A DNA stretch of 6,943 bases, taken from NCBI GenBank assembly GCA_023423235.1, contig JAFAFY010000256.1, forward strand, positions 1 to 6,943, written 5' to 3'. Origin of the DNA: Pseudomonadota bacterium. GTDB taxonomy: Bacteria > Pseudomonadota > Gammaproteobacteria > Xanthomonadales > Xanthomonadaceae. Below the pieces are notes generated by a model. It saw nothing but the letters and a program-made list of their open reading frames with translations. It was not told the DNA's origin and did no database searches. The translations under genes were made by a program, and so were the position numbers. Of the stretch, positions 1-5,223 are shown in pieces; the stretch's first letter is position 1, and every line of letters begins with the position of its first letter.

Positions 1-1674
1 GGCGAATCGACGCTGGCGGCGAAGCTGGCGGTCGACATCGGCAGCTACAGCCTCTCGCCCGATGGCCGCCGCGCCGCGCTGCTGGCCGGCGCCGCCGAGA
101 GCGATGCGCGCAAGGCGCTGCGCGAGAAGGGCTTCAGCCAGAAGGTCTACGAGGAGGACTGGCGCCCGGTCGAGCTGTGGATTACCGACCTGGGCGCGGG
201 CGCGACCCCGCGCCGGATCGAGATCGAAGGCAGCGTGCAGGCGGTGCAGTGGAGTCCCGCTGGCGATCGCCTGGCCGTGGTCGTGGCACCGCGCCAGCTC
301 ACCGACGACACCATGGTCGATGCGCGCGTGCGCATCTATTCGCTGGAAGGCCGCGAACTGGGTCGGGTGGACAATCCGGGCAAGCTGGGCGAACTGGCCT
401 GGAGCCCGGACGGCGCCCACCTGGCGGTGATCTCCGCCGCCGACGTCAACGACCCGCGCGAAGGCCGGCTGACCGTCGTCGGCCGCGATGGCGGCACCCA
501 GCGCGACCTGCTGCCGGGCCTGGAAGGGCATGTGTGGAACGTCGCCTGGCGCGATGCCGGGCGCCTGGTGTTCATCAGCCAGGAAGGCGTGCAGAGCCGC
601 GTGGCCGAGATCGGCGTCGACGGCAGCGGCCAGCGCACCCTGCTGGCCGGCGGTGGCCCGGTGTTCTCCGGCCTGAGCGTGGCCCGCGCCAGCGGCGACA
701 TCGTGCTGGTCGGCAACACGCCGGCGCATCCTTCGGAAGTGTTCCACCTGGCGCAGGGCGCGGCCGAGGCCACCCGTCTGACCGACAGCAATCCCTGGCT
801 CAAGGACGTGCGCCTGGCGCGGCAGGAAGTCGTGCGCTACGCCGCGCGCGACGGCCTCGAACTCGAGGGCATCCTGGTGCATCCGCTCGAGCGCCGCGGC
901 AACGCGCGCGTGCCGCTGATCCTGGTCGTTCACGGCGGGCCGGAGGCGCATTACTCCAACGGCTGGCTGACCGCCTACGCGCAGCCGGCGCAGGTCGCCG
1001 CGGCGCAGGGCTTCGCCTCGTTCTTCCCCAACTACCGCGCCAGTACCGGACGCGGCGTGGCGTTCTCCAAGCTTGACCATGGCCGCCCGGGCATGGAGGA
1101 GTTCGATGATCTGGTCGACGGCGTCGATCACCTGGTGGAGACCGGCCTGGTCGACCGCGACAGGGTCGGCATCACCGGTGGTTCCTACGGCGGCTACGCC
1201 AGCGCCTGGGGCGCCACGTACTACAGCGAGCGCTTCGCCGCCTCGGTGATGTTCGTCGGCATCTCCGACCAGGCCAGCCTGGTGACCACCGGCGACATCC
1301 CGCGCGAGCAGTACCTGGTGCACATGCAGACCTGGCCGTGGGAAAGCCCGGAGATGTACCGCCAGGCCAGCCCGATCACCCATGCGCAGAAATCGAAGAC
1401 GCCGACGCTGATCCTGCACGGCGAGGCCGATCCGCGCGTGCCGGTGATGCAGTCCTACATGCTCTACCGCTACCTGCAACTCGCCGGCCAGGCGCCGGTG
1501 CGGCTGGTGCTGTATCCGGGCGAGGGCCACGGCAACAGCCGCGCCGCCTCGCGTTACGACTATTCGCTGCGGCTGATGCAGTGGATGACGCATTACCTGA
1601 CCGGTCCCGGTGGCGAGCCGCCGGCCTACGAGATCGACTACGCGCTGCCCGGCGAGGCCAGGGCGACGAAGTAG
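1..1674 (+). CDS. S9 family (prolyl-oligopeptidase-like) serine peptidase, C-terminal part
   Basis: The frame is open from base 1 to TAG at 1672-1674, giving 557 residues with no start inside the window, so the N-terminus (probably signal peptide and first propeller blades) is missing. Numbering from the first visible codon, residues 1 to about 270 look like a WD40/PD40-type beta-propeller, with blade motifs such as SLSPDG (17-22), WSPAGD (84-89) and WSPDG (134-138). The rest is an alpha/beta-hydrolase domain: the oxyanion-region HGGP starts at residue 311, the nucleophile is in GGSYGGY (Ser395, codon 1183), the acid in EADPRVP (Asp477) and the base in GEGHGNS (His510). The triad is therefore complete. 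The family cleaves short peptides or acyl-peptides after the propeller filters substrate size. The exact subfamily and specificity cannot be read from this fragment. Similar xanthomonad enzymes are usually periplasmic or secreted. It is followed by its own terminator. Confidence 0.93.
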   Translation, partial: GESTLAAKLAVDIGSYSLSPDGRRAALLAGAAESDARKALREKGFSQKVYEEDWRPVELWITDLGAGATPRRIEIEGSVQAVQWSPAGDRLAVVVAPRQLTDDTMVDARVRIYSLEGRELGRVDNPGKLGELAWSPDGAHLAVISAADVNDPREGRLTVVGRDGGTQRDLLPGLEGHVWNVAWRDAGRLVFISQEGVQSRVAEIGVDGSGQRTLLAGGGPVFSGLSVARASGDIVLVGNTPAHPSEVFHLAQGAAEATRLTDSNPWLKDVRLARQEVVRYAARDGLELEGILVHPLERRGNARVPLILVVHGGPEAHYSNGWLTAYAQPAQVAAAQGFASFFPNYRASTGRGVAFSKLDHGRPGMEEFDDLVDGVDHLVETGLVDRDRVGITGGSYGGYASAWGATYYSERFAASVMFVGISDQASLVTTGDIPREQYLVHMQTWPWESPEMYRQASPITHAQKSKTPTLILHGEADPRVPVMQSYMLYRYLQLAGQAPVRLVLYPGEGHGNSRAASRYDYSLRLMQWMTHYLTGPGGEPPAYEIDYALPGEARATK

Positions 1675-1703
1675 TCGCGGCAGGCCCAATCGCGCTTTCG
1701 ATG

Positions 1704-1734
1704 ACGCCGCGGCCGGCAACGACCGCGGCGTTTT
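1704..1734 (+). terminator. Intrinsic terminator of the S9 peptidase gene
   Basis: A perfect 9-bp inverted repeat (ACGCCGCGG at 1704-1712 with CCGCGGCGT at 1723-1731) encloses a 10-nt spacer and runs straight into TTTT (1731-1734) and then CGTT. It lies 30 nt after the stop codon. No matching T-tract exists on the other strand, so it should act on + transcripts only. Confidence 0.8.
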
Positions 1735-1959
1735 CGTTGCATCGCATTCGTTGCGTCATCGTGCCGCAGTCAGCTACCTGCCCACCTGCTGAATCCGCGT
1801 GCTCTTCATCCCGCGGCAACGCCGATATCACGCGCTCTTGCGCGCGCCGTTGCTAACGTCGTTTCCGTCGATCCGATACGCCATGTGGCCCGCAACACCA
1901 GGGGCCAATCCGTTCCACACAAGCGCGACGGACGATGCCGATTGCCAAACCGGCTCCAC

Positions 1960-1982
1960 GTCGTCGCCCCCGCGGCGGCGAC
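1960..1982 (+). promoter_or_regulatory. Possible 5' leader hairpin upstream of the DUF2383 gene
   Basis: GTCGTCGCC (1960-1968) can pair with GGCGGCGAC (1974-1982) over nine positions, one of them a G-U wobble, around a 5-nt loop. It ends 14 nt before the Shine-Dalgarno sequence, so the ribosome site itself is left free. It has no U-tract and is not a terminator. In DNA this GC-rich such a stem could occur by chance. A role in mRNA stability is only an inference. Confidence 0.3.
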
Positions 1983-1996
1983 CCGAACACATGACT

Positions 1997-2002
1997 GGGA
2001 GA
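1997..2002 (+). promoter_or_regulatory. Ribosome binding site fixing the DUF2383 start
   Basis: GGGAGA lies 6 nt before the ATG at 2009. It decides between this start and the in-frame ATG at 1991, which would place the Shine-Dalgarno sequence inside the gene. Confidence 0.75.
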
Positions 2003-2008
2003 CAGCGA

Positions 2009-2461
2009 ATGACCAGCAACAAGACCGCCCACACCCTCAACGACCTCATCGCCATCGCCCGCGACGGCAAGGACTTCTACGAGGAGGCCGCGGGCAAGGT
2101 GGACGATGCCGAACTGGCAACCCTGTTCGCGCGCATCGCGACCGTGAAGCTGCAGATCGTCGACGAGCTGACCGCGGTGGTGCAGGCCGCCGGTGGCAAG
2201 CCGGACACCACCGGCACCTTCGTCGGCACCATGCAGAAGATGTACGGCAAGCTGCGCGCGACCTTCGGCGACAAGGAGTACGGCTACGTCGCCGAGCTGG
2301 AGGAGTCCGAGGACCGCCTGCTGGAGGCCTTCGACGAAGTGGCCCGCGACGAGGCGACCCCGCCGGCCGCGCGCGACATCGTGGTGCGCCTGCTGCCCGA
2401 GGTCCGCGAGTGTCACGACGTCATGCGTGCCCGCAAGCTGGCGATGAAGAACGCGGCCTGA
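2009..2461 (+). CDS. DUF2383 / PA2169-type four-helix-bundle protein
   Basis: This is a 150-residue, soluble, mostly helical protein with no signal peptide. It opens with the family's LNDLI (10-14) and DGKDFYEEAA (19-28) and shows the mid-protein AAGGKPDTTGT segment. It ends with a helix carrying EVRECHDVMRARK (131-143). This order of four amphipathic helices and the length match DUF2383 (PA2169 family), a ferritin-like bundle of unknown biochemical role. In proteobacteria its members often sit in stress-response or envelope-maintenance contexts. Acidic and histidine residues in the helices (for example E25, E26, E131, H136) could bind metal, but this is not established here. An upstream reading-frame extension to 1799 exists; the start at 2009 is preferred because GGGAGA precedes it and the conserved helix begins there. 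The gene appears monocistronic, with a long leader before it and a terminator array after it. Confidence 0.88.
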   Translation: MTSNKTAHTLNDLIAIARDGKDFYEEAAGKVDDAELATLFARIATVKLQIVDELTAVVQAAGGKPDTTGTFVGTMQKMYGKLRATFGDKEYGYVAELEESEDRLLEAFDEVARDEATPPAARDIVVRLLPEVRECHDVMRARKLAMKNAA

Positions 2462-2562
2462 CGATTTGCCCATGCATCGCGCCTCTGCAGCGCGTGACGC
2501 TGCGGCGAGCGACGATGCCGCGGTGATACGCCGGGCGATCATGATCAAGGCAGTCTGACCCG

Positions 2563-2593
2563 AAACCGGCCGGTGCGAACCGGCCGGTTTTTT
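2563..2593 (+). terminator. First intrinsic terminator of the array (CCGGCCGG stem)
   Basis: A perfect 11-bp stem (AAACCGGCCGG at 2563-2573 with CCGGCCGGTTT at 2580-2590) has a 6-nt loop TGCGAA and a six-T run at 2588-2593. It is the strongest hairpin here and lies about 100 nt after the DUF2383 stop, so it is probably that gene's primary terminator. Its stem sequence differs from the three repeat-borne terminators that follow. Confidence 0.88.
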
Positions 2594-2645
2594 GTGGCCC
2601 GCCGTCCCTGGCGGCCACCCTTCGGGCCATCGCTTCGCGATGTCG

Positions 2646-2668
2646 AAAACCGCTCCAGGCGGTTTTTT
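2646..2668 (+). terminator. Repeat-borne intrinsic terminator 1
   Basis: AAAACCGC (2646-2653) pairs with GCGGTTTT (2659-2666) around loop TCCAG, within a six-T tract (2663-2668). On the - strand the stem is followed by only four T, so reverse activity is possible but weaker. Confidence 0.82.
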
Positions 2669-2720
2669 GTGGCCCGCCATCCCTGGCGGCCACCCTTCGG
2701 GTCATCGCTGTGCGATGTCA

Positions 2721-2743
2721 GAAGCCGCTCCTGGCGGTTTTTT
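2721..2743 (+). terminator. Repeat-borne intrinsic terminator 2 (two G-U pairs)
   Basis: GAAGCCGC (2721-2728) pairs with GCGGTTTT (2734-2741) around loop TCCTG, with a T tract at 2738-2743. The changes at 2721 and 2724 replace A by G and still pair as G-U in a + strand RNA. In a - strand RNA they would become A-C mismatches, so this copy looks adapted to, or at least tolerated for, + transcription. Confidence 0.8.
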
Positions 2744-2794
2744 GTGGCCCGCCGTCCCTGGCGGCCACCCTCCGGGCCATCGCTTCGCGATGTC

Positions 2795-2818
2795 AAAAAC
2801 CGCTCCAGGCGGTTTTTT
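2795..2818. terminator. Repeat-borne terminator 3, potentially bidirectional
   Basis: AAAAACCGC (2795-2803) pairs with GCGGTTTTT (2809-2817) around loop TCCAG. There is a T6 tract on the + strand (2813-2818) and five T on the - strand (2795-2799). It is the copy nearest the end of the - strand gene (stop at 2887) and so is the best candidate for terminating that gene as well. Confidence 0.8.
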
Positions 2819-2886
2819 GTGCCTGCAGGTTCTCCATTTCGCCCGGCGTCGTCATGCACAGTGGCAGCGCGCTGCGGCGAAGGTGG

Positions 2887-3138
2887 TTACTGGCTGGCGC
2901 GCCGCACCGGCGACCAGCCCATCAGCAGTCCGAGGTGGAAGCAACCCAGGAACATCAACGCGCCGAGCAGCAGCGGCGGACCTTCACCGGCACGGTGCGC
3001 CAGGAAAAACAGCCAGCCCAGCGCAACGACGTCGACCACGCGCGCGACGCGGGTACGCTTGCTGCGATGCAAGTACAGCGACAGGGGCAGCAGGGCGCCG
3101 CCCAGTACCAGCGCCAGCGCGATGAATTGCCAGGTCAT
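2887..3138 (-). CDS. Small hypothetical membrane protein (83 residues)
   Basis: The frame runs on the - strand from ATG (3138-3136) to TAA (2889-2887). It has a good Shine-Dalgarno sequence and third-position G/C bias like its neighbours, so it is probably real although short. Three hydrophobic segments are visible: residues about 3-23, 34-50 and 54-75. A basic stretch HRSKRTRVAR between the first two suggests that loop faces the cytoplasm, and the short C-terminal tail SPVRRASQ is also basic. No cysteine pair, metal site or family signature was recognised, and I do not assign a function. The gene points toward the terminator array, convergent with the DUF2383 gene, and diverges from the MFS gene with 270 bp between starts. 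Confidence 0.72.
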   Translation of the reverse strand: MTWQFIALALVLGGALLPLSLYLHRSKRTRVARVVDVVALGWLFFLAHRAGEGPPLLLGALMFLGCFHLGLLMGWSPVRRASQ

Positions 3139-3145
3139 GGCAGGG

Positions 3146-3150
3146 TCTCC
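3146..3150 (-). promoter_or_regulatory. Ribosome binding site of the small membrane-protein gene
   Basis: On the - strand GGAGA ends 7 nt before the ATG at 3138. This is a main reason to accept this short frame as a gene. Confidence 0.65.
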
Positions 3151-3323
3151 GATGGATCAGGGGGCAGTGTCGCATTGCATCGGCTGCGCGGCACGATCGC
3201 GCTCCTGCGACGTTGGTGGTGTTGACGACACGCGGCGGCCTTCACCAGGAAACCTGCAATGCGTGGCCGGCACGAGGCGCGTGTGCGCCGCCGGCGCGGT
3301 TGCGTGCCCGCGCACACCGGCCT

Positions 3324-3343
3324 GCGATGCGGCCCTGCATCGC
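3324..3343. repeat. Inverted repeat in the divergent intergenic region
   Basis: GCGATGC (3324-3330) and GCATCGC (3337-3343) form a 7-bp inverted repeat with 6-nt spacing, about 30 bp upstream of the proposed MFS -10 element. It could be an operator half-site pair, or a chance palindrome in GC-rich DNA. Confidence 0.3.
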
Positions 3344-3372
3344 GCCGCTGCCGCGCATTCACGTCCGATCGC

Positions 3373-3381
3373 TGGCAGAAT
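3373..3381 (+). promoter_or_regulatory. Candidate extended -10 element for the MFS gene
   Basis: TGG followed by CAGAAT (3376-3381) resembles an extended -10 box and would start transcription near 3388, leaving a leader of about 20 nt before the ATG at 3409. No convincing -35 box lies at the right distance. Confidence 0.4.
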
Positions 3382-3408
3382 CGCGAGCCCCCCATCGTTT
3401 TTCCCGTC

Positions 3409-4683
3409 ATGACCGATACCGCGCCACCCCCGAACAAGGGCCGGGTCCTGTTCGCCAGCCTGATCGGCACGACGATCGAGTTCTTCGACTTCTACATCTA
3501 CGCCACCGCCGCGGTGCTGGTGTTCCCGAAGCTGTTCTTCCCGGCCAGCGATCCGGCCTCGGCCACGCTGCAGTCGCTGGCGACCTTCGCACTGGCGTTC
3601 TTCGCACGCCCGATCGGCTCGGCGGTGTTCGGCCATTTCGGCGACCGCGTCGGGCGCAAGGCGACCCTGGTCGCGGCGCTGCTGACGATGGGCATCTCCA
3701 CCGTGGTCATCGGCCTGCTGCCGACCTATGCCCAGATCGGCGTTGCCGCGCCGCTGCTGCTGGCGCTGTGCCGGTTCGGGCAGGGGCTGGGGCTGGGCGG
3801 CGAATGGGGCGGGGCGGTTCTGCTGGCAACCGAGAACGCGCCGCCGGGCAAACGGGCGTGGTACGGCATGTTTCCGCAGCTGGGCGCGCCGATCGGCTTC
3901 TTCCTGGCGACGGCGATCTTCCTGCTGCTGACCGAGGTGATGGACGATGCCGCGTTCTTCGCCTGGGGCTGGCGCATCCCGTTCCTGGCCAGCGCGGTGC
4001 TGGTGCTGGTCGGGCTGTGGGTGCGCCTGAGCCTGACCGAGACGCCGGCATTCCAGAAGGTGCTCGATCGCCACGAGCGCGTGCGCCTGCCGATGCGCGA
4101 GGTGCTGCTGGGCCAGCCACGCGCGTTGCTGGTCGGCACGCTTCTGACGCTGGCGACCTTCGTGCTGTTCTACCTGATGACCGTGTTCGCGCTGAGCTGG
4201 GGCACCGCGCGCCTGGGCTACACGCGCGAGCATTTCCTGATGCTGCAGCTGGTGGGCGTGCTGTGTTTCGCCGCCACCATTCCGCTGTCGGCGCTGTATG
4301 CCGACCGCTTTGGCCGGCGCCGGGCGATGATCGTCGCCACCGCGGCCATCCTGCTGTTCGGGCTGCTGTTCGCGCCGCTGTTCGTGGCCGGCAACACGCT
4401 GGGCATGCTGCTGTTCCTGATGCTGGGGCTGGGCCTGATGGGCCTGACCTACGGCCCGGTGGGCACCATGCTGGCCGAGCAGTTCCCCGCGCCCGTGCGC
4501 TACACCGGCGCGTCGCTGGCGTTCAACCTGGCGGGCATCTTCGGCGCCTCGCTGGCGCCGTACATCGCCACCTGGCTGGCCGGCAACTACGGCCTGCAGT
4601 CCGTGGGCTATTACCTGGCGTTCGCCGCGCTGCTGAGCCTGGCGGCGTTGCTGTCGTTGCGCCGCGAGCCGTCGCACGCCTGA
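3409..4683 (+). CDS. MFS transporter, metabolite:H+ symporter (MHS) type
   Basis: This 424-residue inner-membrane protein has the hallmarks of the MHS subfamily (ShiA/ProP/KgtP/YhjE-like proton symporters). These are GTTIEFFDFYIYATA in helix 1 (20-34, with Asp27), the MFS motif A GHFGDRVGRK in loop 2-3 (75-84), RFGQGLGLGGEWGGA in helix 4 (122-136), GWRIPFL before helix 6, LTETPAF in the central loop, and a second-half motif A YADRFGRRR (297-305). The length and twelve hydrophobic segments fit a complete transporter. The substrate (such as an organic acid, shikimate-like compound or osmolyte) cannot be told from these motifs. The start at 3409 has no clear Shine-Dalgarno sequence. An in-frame ATG at 3259 would add 50 arginine-rich residues unlike any MFS N-terminus, so it is rejected. 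The next gene starts 62 nt downstream with its own candidate promoter. Confidence 0.92.
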   Translation: MTDTAPPPNKGRVLFASLIGTTIEFFDFYIYATAAVLVFPKLFFPASDPASATLQSLATFALAFFARPIGSAVFGHFGDRVGRKATLVAALLTMGISTVVIGLLPTYAQIGVAAPLLLALCRFGQGLGLGGEWGGAVLLATENAPPGKRAWYGMFPQLGAPIGFFLATAIFLLLTEVMDDAAFFAWGWRIPFLASAVLVLVGLWVRLSLTETPAFQKVLDRHERVRLPMREVLLGQPRALLVGTLLTLATFVLFYLMTVFALSWGTARLGYTREHFLMLQLVGVLCFAATIPLSALYADRFGRRRAMIVATAAILLFGLLFAPLFVAGNTLGMLLFLMLGLGLMGLTYGPVGTMLAEQFPAPVRYTGASLAFNLAGIFGASLAPYIATWLAGNYGLQSVGYYLAFAALLSLAALLSLRREPSHA

Positions 4684-4712
4684 CCTGCACGCCCGGCGAC
4701 GACGGCAGGCCG

Positions 4713-4718
4713 TAGACT
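4713..4718 (+). promoter_or_regulatory. Candidate -10 box for the YdcZ-like gene
   Basis: TAGACT (4713-4718) matches 4 of 6 bases of the -10 consensus and would give a start near 4725. Transcription from the MFS gene could also read through, since no terminator is visible between 4683 and 4746. Confidence 0.4.
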
Positions 4719-4734
4719 GCGCGCGGACCGATCC

Positions 4735-4739
4735 GGGAG
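4735..4739 (+). promoter_or_regulatory. Ribosome binding site of the YdcZ-like gene
   Basis: GGGAG ends 6 nt before the ATG at 4746 and supports that start. Confidence 0.7.
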
Positions 4740-4745
4740 CACCGC

Positions 4746-5207
4746 ATGAACCTCTGGCTGGCCGCAAGCATCGTCATCGCCGCGGTGGTGGGCATGGTGC
4801 TGCCGCTGCAGGCGTTGATCAACGCGCGCCTGGGGGCGATGACCAGCGGCCCGCTGTTCGCCTCGTTCGTCTCGTTCCTGGTCGGCACGCTGGCGCTGGG
4901 CGCGGCGCTGCTGCTGGTGCGCGCGCAGTGGCCAGGCCTGCGCACGCTGGCGGCGTTGCCGCCGTGGCTGTGGTTGGGCGGGCTGATCGGCGCGGTGTTC
5001 GTGTTCTGCGGCACCCTGCTGGTGCCACGGCTGGGTGCGGCCGGGTTGATCTGCCTGATCGTGTTCGGCCAGGTCACCGGGTCGCTGCTGCTCGACCACT
5101 TCGGCGTGTTGTCGCAGGCGCGCGCCGTCGACCTGACGCGCCTGGCCGGTGCGCTGCTGGTGTGCATCGGCGCGCTGCTGGTGGTGCGGCCGTGGCAGGC
5201 GGGCTGA
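4746..5207 (+). CDS. DMT family small transporter, YdcZ/DUF606 type
   Basis: This 153-residue, almost entirely hydrophobic protein has about five membrane segments (roughly 3-25, 36-60, 73-93, 97-118 and 130-149). Family-like features are PLQALINARLG after the first helix (20-30), WLGGLIGAVFVF in the third, and PRLGAAGLICLIVFGQ leading into the fourth, followed by LLLDHFG. Length and motif order match YdcZ-type (DUF606) members of the drug/metabolite transporter superfamily. These are half-size relatives of ten-helix DMT proteins and may work as dimers. The substrate is unknown for the family as a whole. A Shine-Dalgarno sequence supports the start. The HD-family gene begins 16 nt after the stop, so the two probably share a transcript. 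Confidence 0.87.
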   Translation: MNLWLAASIVIAAVVGMVLPLQALINARLGAMTSGPLFASFVSFLVGTLALGAALLLVRAQWPGLRTLAALPPWLWLGGLIGAVFVFCGTLLVPRLGAAGLICLIVFGQVTGSLLLDHFGVLSQARAVDLTRLAGALLVCIGALLVVRPWQAG

Positions 5208-5223
5208 ACATGGGCGGGCCGGC

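Larger units (their letters stand above)
1675..2008 (+). other. Long intergenic/leader region before the DUF2383 gene
   Basis: These 334 bp contain the peptidase terminator and then roughly 270 bp without a convincing gene. Reading frames that cross it have no ribosome site and no family resemblance. It is less GC-rich than the coding DNA in places, which suits a promoter region. A weak sigma-70-like pair can be drawn (TTGCTA at 1850-1855 and GATACG at 1875-1880), but the 19-bp spacing and poor matches make it no more than a suggestion. A hairpin-forming stretch lies near the gene (1960-1982, listed separately). Confidence 0.5.
2588..2812. repeat. Three tandem copies of a 75-bp hairpin-rich terminator repeat
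   Basis: Units are 2588-2662, 2663-2737 and 2738-2812. T6 tracts begin at 2588, 2663, 2738 and 2813, exactly 75 bp apart. By hand alignment units 1 and 3 differ at 2 of 75 positions, and unit 2 differs from each at 8. Within a unit: a T6 tract (1-6); a hairpin pairing GTGGCC and GCC (7-12, 14-16) with GGC and GGCCAC (23-31), with one bulged C; a CC-TTCG-GG tetraloop-like element (32-39); a CATCGC/GCGATG hairpin with a 3-nt loop (41-55); and the terminator stem AAAACCGC/GCGGTTTT spanning the junction to the next unit. The T-tract of one unit is thus the terminator tail of the previous one. There is no transposase and there are no target-site repeats. I cannot name the family. Confidence 0.93.
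2462..2886. other. Convergent intergenic region dominated by the terminator array
   Basis: This 425-bp stretch separates the + strand DUF2383 gene from the - strand small membrane-protein gene. The first 100 bp hold no recognisable site apart from a 10-bp palindrome GATCATGATC (2537-2546). From 2563 to 2820 it is occupied by four intrinsic terminators and the 75-bp tandem repeat. The last 66 bp (2821-2886) are unremarkable. Long open frames cross it on both strands because 75 is divisible by three and the repeat lacks stops in those frames. They encode meaningless periodic peptides. Confidence 0.75.

Noticed and set aside
177..1076. A 299-residue + strand frame inside the S9 peptidase gene
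   Set aside because: Arg/Gly/Ala-rich shadow frame. The overlapping frame holds the propeller and the catalytic triad.
2588..2812. CRISPR array
   Set aside because: The repeats are contiguous with no unique spacers, each unit is a set of hairpins with T6 tracts, and no cas gene is near.
3259..3408. Upstream in-frame start that would lengthen the MFS transporter by 50 residues
   Set aside because: The added segment is Arg/Cys-rich, lies over the promoter-like sequence, and does not resemble MFS N-termini.
2573..3412. A long + strand open frame (and others on both strands) across the terminator array, encoding a 25-residue periodic peptide
   Set aside because: The periodicity is a by-product of a 75-bp repeat (75 = 3 x 25) lacking stops in those frames. 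The translation is Arg/Pro/Ser-rich, has no ribosome site, runs through intrinsic terminators, and overlaps the - strand membrane-protein gene.
3157..4767. A 536-residue open frame on the - strand opposite the MFS gene
   Set aside because: It is Gln/Arg/His/Ala-rich low-complexity translation, typical of antisense frames of GC-rich hydrophobic genes. The + strand frame has clear MHS-family motifs.
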